Shown: positions 1-8,475 of the stretch, piece after piece
How the letters are laid out: the number at the start of each line of letters is the position of its first letter
How positions within the stretch are numbered: the stretch's first letter is position 1
Assembly (NCBI GenBank): GCA_027923505.1
Contig: BROI01000022.1
Coordinates: forward strand, 124,001-188,000
DNA from: Mayamaea pseudoterrestris
Taxonomy: Eukaryota; Bacillariophyta; Bacillariophyceae; Sellaphorales; Sellaphoraceae
Direction of reading: 5' to 3'
DNA length: 64,000 nt
Notes under the pieces: generated by a model
What the model was told of the DNA's origin: nothing
The model's input: the letters and a program-made list of their open reading frames with translations, nothing else
The model's database searches: none
Made by a program: the position numbers and the translations under genes

Positions 1-850
1 CGATAAGGACTTTGCGCAGACGCTGGCTAACTACGCGGATGCCTTTGTCAATGACGCGTTTGGCACTTGCCATCGCGCGCATGCCAGTGTGTCGGGCGTG
101 CCAGCCTTGCTTGACCCAAAGCTTTGCGGCATTGGATGCTTGGTGGCGAGCGAATTGGCCTACTTGGATTTTTCCAATGTTTCCGACTCGGACAAGATTG
201 CCGCCATTATTGGAGGCTCCAAGGTTAGCACTAAACTGCCAGTCATTCAAGGCATTTTGAAGAGCGCCAATGTTTTGATTCTTCAAGGAGGACTGGCCTT
301 TACCTTTTTAAAGGCGCAGGGTATCTCCGTCGGAAGCTCGCTCTTGGAAGATTCCATGATTGATACCGCCAAGGACTTGTTGGAGGAGGCCAAGACAAGC
401 GGAAAGGAAATGGTGTTGCCAGTTGACGCCGTATGTTCCCAGTCTTTTCCCAGTGGTCCCATGGACAAGGCCGACACGCAAACGTTTGACTTGACACCCG
501 AGGCTGGCATTCCAGAAGGATGGATGGGACTAGACATTGGTCCGAAATCGGTCGAACTCTTTGCCGAAAAGCTGCAGGGAACGACCAAGATTGTTTTCAA
601 CGGACCGGCTGGTGTGTTCGAAGTGACACCCTTTGATGAAGGCACGCGTGAATTGGTCAAGACTATTGCTAAGCTAACCAAGGAGGGAACGGTTTCGGTT
701 GTTGGCGGTGGTGACAGTGTGGCCGCTTTGGAGCAGTTTGGTCAAACGGACTCTGTGAGCTATGTGTCGACTGGAGGTGGAGCGACGCTGGAACTCTTGG
801 CGGGCGATACATTGCCTGGCGTCGCTGCCATTGCCGATTACGAAGAATAA
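1..850 (+). CDS. PGK: Phosphoglycerate kinase, C-terminal two thirds (5' end outside window)
   Basis: Glycolytic and Calvin-cycle enzyme that interconverts 1,3-bisphosphoglycerate plus ADP and 3-phosphoglycerate plus ATP. The reading frame is open from base 2 to the stop at 848-850, giving 282 residues, so about 120-130 N-terminal residues lie to the left. Visible family hallmarks are the NDAFGTCHRAHAS segment, the IIGGSKVSTKL hinge region, the FNGPAGVFE segment, the nucleotide-binding VVGGGDSVAA loop and the C-terminal STGGGATLELLAG. No intron is visible in this part. Because the N-terminus is missing I cannot tell a plastid-targeted from a cytosolic isoform. Confidence 0.96.
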   Translation, partial: DKDFAQTLANYADAFVNDAFGTCHRAHASVSGVPALLDPKLCGIGCLVASELAYLDFSNVSDSDKIAAIIGGSKVSTKLPVIQGILKSANVLILQGGLAFTFLKAQGISVGSSLLEDSMIDTAKDLLEEAKTSGKEMVLPVDAVCSQSFPSGPMDKADTQTFDLTPEAGIPEGWMGLDIGPKSVELFAEKLQGTTKIVFNGPAGVFEVTPFDEGTRELVKTIAKLTKEGTVSVVGGGDSVAALEQFGQTDSVSYVSTGGGATLELLAGDTLPGVAAIADYEE

Positions 851-983
851 AAGAAGCTTGATCGATGTCGACTCCTTGAACACCTGCGCCGAACGGCGAA
901 ACTTTCGTTCATGTTGTTAATCTACGTAATTCACGATTTAAGTACCTTTACAAGGACACGTTTAGAGCATGGTTTAACTTTAT

Positions 984-2063
984 TTATAGCAGTCGCAGTG
1001 TTTCGCTTGGTAGTTCCAGCCCCTCCTTCTTCAGCAACGCGTACGCCACCTTTGGTTGCGCGATGGAATGGAGCAAACCCTTCAGCACTAGGCAGTCAAA
1101 CTCATGCTTCGAAAGATCACCCGGCCGCAGTGGTCCAGTAGTCGTTTGCGCCGATGCCGCACTCAAATGCGCCAGTGTAATGGCTGTGGCAACGCTCAAG
1201 TTGAATGATTCAGCAAAGCCCTGCATGGGAAGATAAAATGTCTCGTCGACGAGCTCACGCATTTCATCCGAAATGCCGCGCTCTTCATTTCCCATGACAA
1301 TGCAAATTTGTTGGTCAGCATGTGCTTTCCAGTCAATCGTCCTTATATCTCTGGCCTTTGGATTCACGTCGCTGGCATATAATCGAACATTGTTTCGCTT
1401 CAATGTTGCGACGGCTTCCTTGGCCGACGCGTAGTTGCTCAACGTGAGCCACTGCGCAGCGCCCATGGCGGTCCGCATCCCCCGCTTTTGTGAAAGAGCA
1501 GCCTTGCCTAGATAGCGACCCGATTCAATGACAACGTGAACGTGCTGGACGCCAAAGGATTCAATAGTTCGTAAACAAGCCCATACATTAGATGGGTTGC
1601 TTGGATTTTCAAATAAAAATGAAGTTTGTATGGTCCGTTGGCGGAGAACTCCTCTTATTCGCTCCAGTCGATCAGGCTTGACGTATGGTATTAGCAGTTC
1701 TGTCGCTTTTGGGACAGAGTCTGGCGATAGTTGTTCCCAAGCTGCAGCATGTTGATTGATTTGCTCGAGCGCAACTTGATCCTTGGCGGCTTCTTCCTGC
1801 ACGACGCGTTGCAACTCCTCCTCGTTGTTAGTGATAAAAGTCCGACTGCTTTCAAAGCGATCGTCCCACTTGGGACTTTCTCCGAATTCGAATCGCTCCC
1901 ATTCAAGTGTAGTTGATTGCTGTTGATTGGATTTTCGTTTCCGTGGCGAGGAACCAGCGTACAATCGACACGAAAAAGGCTTTACAAATGACCTTTTTGA
2001 AAGTAATTGCCTATGCAAATTTATTCTAGAGTAGCTTGCCGAGTGACGAACATATAGCAACAT
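984..2063 (-). CDS. SpoU/TrmH-family RNA 2'-O-ribose methyltransferase, probably organelle-targeted
   Basis: Predicted SPOUT-class methyltransferase that transfers a methyl group from SAM to a ribose 2'-OH in tRNA or rRNA. The three SpoU motifs are present in order: FENPSNPSNVWACLRT (motif 1, with the conserved Asn), IVMGNEERGISDEM (motif 2, with the Glu/Arg/Gly signature) and GFAESFNLSVATAITL (motif 3, forming the knot). The region before motif 1 is charged and helical. The frame is open to 2195 but begins there on TTG. In-frame ATGs lie at 2153, 2108 and 2063. I chose 2063 because it leaves a leader rich in Arg, Ser and Leu with no acidic residue, like a mitochondrial presequence; 2108 is a realistic alternative. 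It is divergent from the dsRNA-binding gene, about 160 bp away. Confidence 0.87.
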   Translation of the reverse strand: MLLYVRHSASYSRINLHRQLLSKRSFVKPFSCRLYAGSSPRKRKSNQQQSTTLEWERFEFGESPKWDDRFESSRTFITNNEEELQRVVQEEAAKDQVALEQINQHAAAWEQLSPDSVPKATELLIPYVKPDRLERIRGVLRQRTIQTSFLFENPSNPSNVWACLRTIESFGVQHVHVVIESGRYLGKAALSQKRGMRTAMGAAQWLTLSNYASAKEAVATLKRNNVRLYASDVNPKARDIRTIDWKAHADQQICIVMGNEERGISDEMRELVDETFYLPMQGFAESFNLSVATAITLAHLSAASAQTTTGPLRPGDLSKHEFDCLVLKGLLHSIAQPKVAYALLKKEGLELPSETLRLL

Positions 2064-2223
2064 GACAAACCAGCGTGTCGCCTTGATGCATGGGCAAGAG
2101 GATCCCATGGTTGTGCGACGGAATTTGTGATGCTGCGATGACACGTCATGCATATCGCATCGGTATTCATTAGGACACGAGCGGCGCTTCCGCAATCAAA
2201 ACCTTGACTTGCAGACTAGGACC
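2064..2223. promoter_or_regulatory. Short divergent intergenic region (SpoU methyltransferase / dsRNA-binding gene)
   Basis: About 160 bp lies between two divergently transcribed genes, so both promoters must lie here or inside the 5' ends. No clear TATA box or repeated motif is visible. If the methyltransferase starts at 2108 or 2153 the region is shorter still. Confidence 0.4.
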
Positions 2224-5200
2224 ATGGCGGACGAAGCAGTGGCAAACAATATATTGCGACAAAATGGCCAGGAGGGAGTCATTACAGAGGACGAAGAGAA
2301 TCATGAAGAGACAATTGAAGAAAATTTGAGCGAAAGTAAAGCAGAAGCGGAGGAAAATGCTGCGAATGAGGATGACGAATCCAGGCGTTCGCCACGCAAT
2401 GATGTACAACTTGCGGAAGCAGCTCCAGAGTATGCAGACAATTCACATTCAGCGATACACAATTCGCCGCCTCCAGTACAAAATTTGCAAATGCCTCATG
2501 TTCCGATTGCTCCAATGCATTACTCGCACCAGCAGCCGTTCGCCCCTCACCCTCCTCCACACGCATCGTCCTTTCTTCCGATTCCTCCTCCACAATTGCT
2601 ACCAGACCCAGCCTTTGCCATGCATAGTTTCTACGAGGCGCGCATGCGGGATCATGCTGCTGCTTACGCCAATGCCGCGGCTGGAGCAGCTTGGGCTGCT
2701 GCGCAAATTGCACAAGCTGCGGCCGACTATGCGAATGGTTACGGCTGTTTACCACCGAATAGTTTCGCTCCCATGCCGCCGCAATTACCAGGGATTTGGA
2801 ATCTGAATCAGGCCGCAACTCTACCTGGAATGTATGGGCCTCCGCCTCTTCATCCTGTGCAAGGACTGAGTGGCGTAGACGATTTTAATCCTTACAGTTA
2901 CACGCAGGAATCGATGATGCAGTCTCCAATTCCATCGGACCACTTCGCGGATTACCAGCACCAGTCATATCACGATGACACGCACGGCCGCAAGCGTCAG
3001 GAACGTCCTCCTTCCGACAATGACTCCAGCAGCGTTCCACGAGTGGTTCATCACCCAGCAGATCGCAGCAGTAGCGTCAACCATGAGTCTAGCAGCAAGG
3101 TGCGACGTCGTCGCTTGTCACTGACATGTGACTCTCCAGTCTCTAGCTCATCCGAGGCTAATTATTCGAGCAAAACTTACCAATCCTCTTCCTCCAAGCG
3201 ATTTCAACATTATCGCGGAGGTAACCGACGGCAGCAGCAGCAGCATGGAACTTCACATGGAAATTCACAGCAGCGGAATAGCGATCAAAAGCTGCAGCAT
3301 CGTTCGAGGGGGCTGTCGTCGTTGATGGGCAAGACGGCAGTTGCAGCATTGTATGAATGGTGCAGCAAGCGACACTTTCAACCACCCAAGTTCGTACAGC
3401 AGCAGACTGAACAAGCACTTGCAAATACTGCTGGAGAAGCCAAGGTGCCGTTGCCCCCATTAGTATCTCGTCCGCGCGAGTATGTCTGTCTCGTATTTGT
3501 GGACGGAGTCGAACGTGGACGCGGTTGCGGGCAAAGCAAGGTGACCGCGCGACAGGATGCAGCGAAAGAGGCGTTCCTTGCGTTGGAGCCAGGAATAGTC
3601 TTTGACGAGTCGACAAATCTGTTGATTGGTCTACCAACCAAACAGCGAGCGCCAACCCAACAATCTCCATATCTGCGCAATCGATCTGCATCGATGGATG
3701 ATGAGCTTCCCAACCTGGCCAAGCGTCTAGCCATTGGACGAGACAATGAATATACGGCGGACGGAAGTGTCGGCGACTCCAAAAAGAAGCGATTGAAATC
3801 GTCTCAACCAATGCAGCATGCAAAGCGTACGCTCGGAATATTTCCAGCGTCCTCTACGACCGCTTCGGAAGAAGACTGTGCTAGTGTGTATTGCAAGGCG
3901 AAAGGGGGAGCAAATGTTTATTCCGTTTTACTGCACGCCATGCTGCAAATTGCAAAAATTCCGTTTCCGGAATATGTCTACGAAAGGGCACCCCTTGACA
4001 ATGCTGGCGATAAGATTGCCGAGCAAGAAGAGGCAATGTCTCCTGCATTTCGACCGATGCGTGGTCCGTTCCTTTGTCGAGCGACGTTAGTAATACCGCC
4101 GCGCTTTAAGGAAGCTCAGAGTGACGATGCCCTGCCAGTGTTAGACGAGCCCTGGGCGGGACATTTTGGCGGAAAGAGTATCCAAACATTAGAAGCGTGT
4201 GCTTGTGGCGAAAGTAAACGCGAAGCGCGGCATCTTGCGTCGGCGGACGTTCTCGCCTTGCTATTTCCGGAATGTGAGACGATGACCGAGGTAAAAGCTG
4301 CCGCTGAATCATTTCGCGAGCGACACGCAGAAGCAAAGGCTAGCAAGCCCAAAAAGCCAAATAAACAGACTCAATGGCATAGTCGGATACGTGAACGAGA
4401 GAGAAGCAAGTCTGTCATGTTGGCTCGCGTCTTCCCTGGCCCAAACGAACTTTTGTTGCCATTGGCTCTACAGCAGGAGCTGGCGTCGCTCATTGATAAC
4501 AAATATACGCTCGATGAAGATTCTGACGAGAAAGGTGAGAATGAATATGACGATACGACGCGTGGCGAACTAGACCAGCCTGAGAGTGACCCTCGCAAGA
4601 CATCGGCGTCAGTTGCAATTCAAAGGATGAATCGACAAAAGCAGATTGATGCGATGACAGAGCAGGCTTTGCAGATGCTAAATGAACTCGATGATGAGGG
4701 ACGGACCATTTCTGAATTAACTGAGGATGACGTGGGACGCACGGTTCTAAGACGAGCGCTTCCGGGAGATTTCTCTCGAATGATTAAGCTTCTTGAGTTG
4801 GAAGGCGATGATTCATTGCCACTTTGTGAATCGCACGACGCATCGACAATATCTAATAATGATACTGAACAATTACGAGAAGTTTTGCCTATGCCATCTG
4901 TCGTTCTACTCTTGTGTCGGGCCATTGCTCCTCACGAAGATCCACCACTGGGATGTGCGGTACTAACTCTGGGATTTTCTATGCAAAACGGCCGAATACT
5001 CAACATTGCCCGCATTGCCAGTGAACCTCACCTACCAAAGGAGCGTTTTATAGAATGCCTTTTTGATTTTGCAAACGCGATGAAATGTCACTTGGAGGTT
5101 CAAGTTGCAGGCGCGGAAGCAATGTTTACAGCCCAGGATGCGACACGGATTGTTGAAGCTTACGTTGCGATGGGTTCACAGTCAGTTAGTGAGCGCAACC

Positions 5201-5355
5201 AGCGCCCGCTTGTTGCTGGCTTCAACAAAAAGGCTAGTATAGCATTGCCACTACAGTCCGTTCAAGAGGAGAGCGAGCAGTCAGATTCGTCAGCTGAAAA
5301 GCGGTCGAAAAAGCAAGCAACCAAGCAGCCAAGCAAACGCTCTCGTTTTCAGTGA
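2224..5355 (+). CDS. Double-stranded-RNA-binding protein with two dsRBM-like regions (1,043 aa)
   Basis: The start is the ATG at 2224 in a good context (accATGGcg); the frame extends slightly upstream only through non-ATG codons. The N-terminal 280 residues are low complexity: an acidic stretch, a Pro/His-rich stretch, then an Ala-rich helix. A double-stranded-RNA-binding motif spans about residues 370-455, from KTAVAALYEW through YVCLVFVDGVERGRGCGQSK to ARQDAAKEAFLAL, the usual closing helix. A second, more divergent dsRBM-like region spans about 560-685, ending in GESKREARHLASADVLALLF. The last 40 residues are Lys/Arg/Ser-rich and look like a nuclear localisation signal. No RNase III, helicase or deaminase domain is visible. 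Two dsRBMs in a large nuclear-type protein recall DGCR8/Pasha or a DRB adaptor, but that is inference only. Confidence 0.82.
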   Translation: MADEAVANNILRQNGQEGVITEDEENHEETIEENLSESKAEAEENAANEDDESRRSPRNDVQLAEAAPEYADNSHSAIHNSPPPVQNLQMPHVPIAPMHYSHQQPFAPHPPPHASSFLPIPPPQLLPDPAFAMHSFYEARMRDHAAAYANAAAGAAWAAAQIAQAAADYANGYGCLPPNSFAPMPPQLPGIWNLNQAATLPGMYGPPPLHPVQGLSGVDDFNPYSYTQESMMQSPIPSDHFADYQHQSYHDDTHGRKRQERPPSDNDSSSVPRVVHHPADRSSSVNHESSSKVRRRRLSLTCDSPVSSSSEANYSSKTYQSSSSKRFQHYRGGNRRQQQQHGTSHGNSQQRNSDQKLQHRSRGLSSLMGKTAVAALYEWCSKRHFQPPKFVQQQTEQALANTAGEAKVPLPPLVSRPREYVCLVFVDGVERGRGCGQSKVTARQDAAKEAFLALEPGIVFDESTNLLIGLPTKQRAPTQQSPYLRNRSASMDDELPNLAKRLAIGRDNEYTADGSVGDSKKKRLKSSQPMQHAKRTLGIFPASSTTASEEDCASVYCKAKGGANVYSVLLHAMLQIAKIPFPEYVYERAPLDNAGDKIAEQEEAMSPAFRPMRGPFLCRATLVIPPRFKEAQSDDALPVLDEPWAGHFGGKSIQTLEACACGESKREARHLASADVLALLFPECETMTEVKAAAESFRERHAEAKASKPKKPNKQTQWHSRIRERERSKSVMLARVFPGPNELLLPLALQQELASLIDNKYTLDEDSDEKGENEYDDTTRGELDQPESDPRKTSASVAIQRMNRQKQIDAMTEQALQMLNELDDEGRTISELTEDDVGRTVLRRALPGDFSRMIKLLELEGDDSLPLCESHDASTISNNDTEQLREVLPMPSVVLLLCRAIAPHEDPPLGCAVLTLGFSMQNGRILNIARIASEPHLPKERFIECLFDFANAMKCHLEVQVAGAEAMFTAQDATRIVEAYVAMGSQSVSERNQRPLVAGFNKKASIALPLQSVQEESEQSDSSAEKRSKKQATKQPSKRSRFQ

Positions 5356-5809
5356 ATAGAATTGTACGGTAAGCTATTGCTGTATTGTTTTTATTAATGA
5401 ATTTATGGGTTGGTGCAACACGCTAGGAACTGCAGTCAAACGCGTCGTTTCCGGCAGGTTGCTGGTTACGTCGGAGCAATATTCGCCGAGATTTAGATCA
5501 TCCACCGATTGACTTACCGTTTTAGCTTTGGCTAGCTTTCCATATCATATTCAAATCTTTTAAATGTCATTATCTCATTCATGATAGACTTGTTGCGCAG
5601 GGACGACGAGTTAGCGCATTGGGTAGTGTATGAAAAACCTCTCCGACATCATGACGTTTCCGTGTCGTCAGTCTTTTCTAACATTTCGAATCGGCGACGG
5701 TGGGATTTTTACAGGATTCAGAACTCTTGTTAATGAACTTGGCCATCATTACTCATCCATACTTCGTCTCACAACTCACTTTGCTTCGAGGTCCAAAAGT
5801 AATATCAAC
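5356..5809. other. Intergenic, no gene seen
   Basis: 454 bp between two same-strand genes. The secreted-protein frame is open back to 5630 with in-frame ATGs, but that part reads as ordinary upstream sequence. No RNA gene or repeat is visible. Confidence 0.5.
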
Positions 5810-6424
5810 ATGAAGAGCTTTATCCTATTTTGCGTCTGCCTTGCCCTCTCGTCAACCAACGTTTTGGCGGTGACCTCGCAAGCCAATGACAAGGATTCCC
5901 TGCAGCAAACAGCTACACTCTCCAAGCTTCGACGCGACCTGCATAACCGCAAGCTGATAACAAAGCGCCAAGACCGCAAGGGACCATTGTTTGGTGGCTC
6001 CGTTTCAACTCCACTTTCGCCATTGCCAGTAACACTGCCCAAGTCATCCTCCAAAACCAAGGGATCCAAGGGAACCAAGGGACCAAAAGCTAGCAAGGCA
6101 CCAAAGGTAAGCAAGGGAAGCAAGAAAGCTAAAGGTACAAAGGGTCCAAAGGCATCAAAGGCACCAGGTTCTAAGACTACAAAGGGATCAAAGTCTGAGC
6201 TTCCATTAATTGTGACGCGACGCAACTTGCAGAGCTCCAAGGGACTCTTACCTTCTCTTAAGGTCAAAGGAACCAAGGGTCCCAAGGCAAGCAAGGCGCC
6301 AAAGGGAAGCAAAAAAGCAAAAGGCACCAAGGCGCCAAAGAGCGAGACAGTCGGCACCAGTGGCAGCATTGGGGTCCAGCGGCGGGCATTGACTGCATCG
6401 ACGCTTCGAGCTGTTCGCGCATAG
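5810..6424 (+). CDS. Secreted Lys/Gly/Ser/Pro-repeat protein (204 aa)
   Basis: The protein starts at the ATG at 5810, which gives a clean signal peptide (MKSFILFCVCLALSSTNVLA). The frame is open upstream to 5630, but starting there would bury the signal peptide. After a propeptide-like basic segment (to about residue 65) the chain is mostly repeats of KGTKGPKASKAPK and KGSKKAKGTK, interrupted once around residues 125-150 and ending in a Ser/Arg-rich tail. There are no cysteines in the repeat region. Such extremely Lys-rich secreted proteins occur in diatoms and include silica-associated and extracellular-matrix proteins, so a wall or silica-matrix role is plausible. I see no family-defining silaffin sequence and would not assign that name. 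Confidence 0.78.
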   Translation: MKSFILFCVCLALSSTNVLAVTSQANDKDSLQQTATLSKLRRDLHNRKLITKRQDRKGPLFGGSVSTPLSPLPVTLPKSSSKTKGSKGTKGPKASKAPKVSKGSKKAKGTKGPKASKAPGSKTTKGSKSELPLIVTRRNLQSSKGLLPSLKVKGTKGPKASKAPKGSKKAKGTKAPKSETVGTSGSIGVQRRALTASTLRAVRA

Positions 6425-6835
6425 ACTGGCAAAAAGTGTGGCCTTGTTTGTGTGGCTTGGTTTTGACCTTCAAGCCTATTTGTCGTGTATCATGCCCCTG
6501 TATCGAGTACTTTACTCGTGTATCAATATTATAAAATAGAACAGACGTCGTATGAAATCCAGATACTTTTAATAGCATTCTTTCACGGTTGACGCAGCCA
6601 CTCAAATGCAGGTCAATCATAGACATACTGTGTGATTGTTGCGAAGCGTAAAAAGGTAGTAGCTCTTCAATTTGTGGCAAAATAAGAGTACAAGTATCGC
6701 GTGAAGCAGTAATCATGTCGTCCATCTGACAAGCATGCAGCAAACGTAGTATTAAAACAATTACCGTACTACTTATAACATGAAACCCGCTCGCCATGGT
6801 TCTTTTAATCTAACCAATAATGTATGCTGCTGTTG
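6425..6835. other. Convergent intergenic region
   Basis: 411 bp between the 3' ends of two convergent genes. It is AT-richer than the flanking genes, as expected for 3' UTRs. Small ORFs here have no recognisable content. No RNA gene is seen. Confidence 0.5.
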
Positions 6836-7302
6836 TCAACGAGCTTCCAGCTCGTCTACTCCATCATTCGTTTTCTCCCAGCAACTGAGCATTGTCATTC
6901 TGCCTTCATCTAAACCCTTTTGCTCGTACTTGCTCACCACTGGCAACCAGAAGCGTCGATCTGGACAAGGTGTGACGAGCCGGAAGCAAGGTTCGACGTC
7001 GTTTACTCGACGAACAATGTCGTGCGCCCATTCATTGAACACAACATGATCCGTCGCTAGATACAAGCGCCCTCCTTGCCGCAATCGCTCGTGCATGGCT
7101 TGAACTGTATGTATTTGAAAGACTCTCAAGTTCGCTTCGTTCTCCTTGGCAAAGGGATCTGGAAAGGTGATTAATATGGCATCCAATGTCTGCAATGGTA
7201 TGCGATCGAGCAAGCCAATGCCGTCGCCGACAAAGACGCGAATGTTTGAAAATGGCAATGAGTCGTTGCTGCTGCTGTCTTGGGACGAGACGTTTGAGAG
7301 TT

Positions 7303-7382
<80 letters not shown>

Positions 7383-7951
7383 GCTACATCATCCTTCAAA
7401 GAAAAGGCATTTCCAGACTCATCCAATTGAAACAGCGAATAGTCTTGGTATAAAGTTCCTTCAAGCCCTTGTCGTATGTGCTGCAGCAGCGCGCCAGCGC
7501 CAGCCTTGTGCACCTCTGCTCCAACGAGGCAGCGCTCTGGATAGAGTCGCGAGAGAGCTAGTAGATTGTCTCCATTGCCGCAGCCAATCTCGTACCAAAT
7601 TGTTTGTGGTTGCTGCTGACGTTGAGAAAAGACGGTCGTCCAATCGAGTATCGTTCCATACACCGGCTTGGATATTCTTAAATGCTCCAATTCACGCAGG
7701 GCTCGTTTTTGCGCTTTGGTTGGATTGCCCGACAGTCGAAGCCACCACGTCGGTTTGCGACTACTATACCGCGATGTCTGGTCAAGACAACTTGAGGATG
7801 ATTTCTGCCCTTCACAGTCAGTGCAATCTTCCTCGTCATGTTCATCGAAGCCACCATCATGGTCATCATTCTCATCCAAGACTTGACCGACAAGATACCA
7901 GTCATGATTAGCTGTTGCAGAATCTTGTTGCCCTGCCATGACATTAGCCAT
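6836..7951 (-). CDS. tRNA (guanine-N7)-methyltransferase, TrmB/METTL1 type, with an internal poly-Ala tract
   Basis: Predicted enzyme for m7G46 in the tRNA variable loop, using SAM. It starts at the ATG at 7949-7951. The SAM-binding motif YEIGCGNGDN is near residue 118, followed by the acidic LVGAEVHKAG strand, the ITFPDPFAKE motif (about residue 260), the YLATDHVVF strand and the closing SKYEQKGL motif typical of TrmB. After FPDP the usual basic patch (Lys/His/Arg-rich in most homologues) reads AKENEANLRVFQ, which is less basic. A run of about 25 alanines (residues ~190-216), encoded by a CAG/CTG microsatellite, sits between SAM-binding strands. The N-terminal 80 residues are acidic and low complexity. 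Confidence 0.86.
7306..7380. repeat. (CAG)25 trinucleotide microsatellite inside the TrmB coding region
   Basis: Twenty-five uninterrupted CAG units on the + strand, read as GCT (Ala) codons on the coding minus strand. It is in frame, so length changes alter only the poly-Ala run. The + strand ORF across it (poly-Gln) is a shadow. Confidence 0.97.
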
Positions 7952-8475
7952 TCATCAAGACTTGCTTTTCGTCTTCGTCTTGTTGCCTGTCATGCAGCTC
8001 CAAGACCACGACCATGGCGAATGTCATGATGCGTGATGCGTACTCAACTGCAATCGTGAAAAGACAAGTCATTTCGGAATTCCATGGGCCTTCTAATTAA
8101 CCGCGAGGGCAATAACGAAGAAACGTTCATGCGCGCCTGTCCATACACAAGACTTACATTCGGATGAGTGACTACACTTGAATACCACAACATTCAGTCA
8201 CGATGTCGCCAGCCAAGCTCACGCACGCGCCTTCAACGCCATGCGGCGATGGGGAAGGTGAAGGATGACTTTCACGATCGTGCAAGCTGCTGGGGCTGTT
8301 GATTCATGTTCACACGCATAATCCTGGACGAATTCGGCAAGCGTACAAAGCCGGATTGCTTCACGCATCATCACTCTCTCGTAACTGTAAACGACTCGGA
8401 CACTATAGATTTTGCGGACAAGAAGTGAAACAAGACTTGATGCTGCATAAATTAAGCGAGTGAATTTATAAAAAC
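7952..8475. promoter_or_regulatory. Divergent intergenic region (TrmB / WW-cyclin)
   Basis: 524 bp separates two divergent genes and should hold both promoters. It contains a perfect 10-bp palindrome, CACGATCGTG, at 8273-8282. No other structured element is recognised. Confidence 0.45.

Noticed and set aside
283-681. Minus-strand ORF across PGK
   Set aside because: Antisense shadow of a well-supported gene, no independent content.
7186-7911. Poly-Gln ORF on the + strand
   Set aside because: Shadow of the CAG microsatellite opposite the TrmB gene, which has clear family motifs.
8273-8282. 10-bp palindrome CACGATCGTG as a regulatory site
   Set aside because: A single occurrence with no second copy or known motif match; noted in the region entry only.
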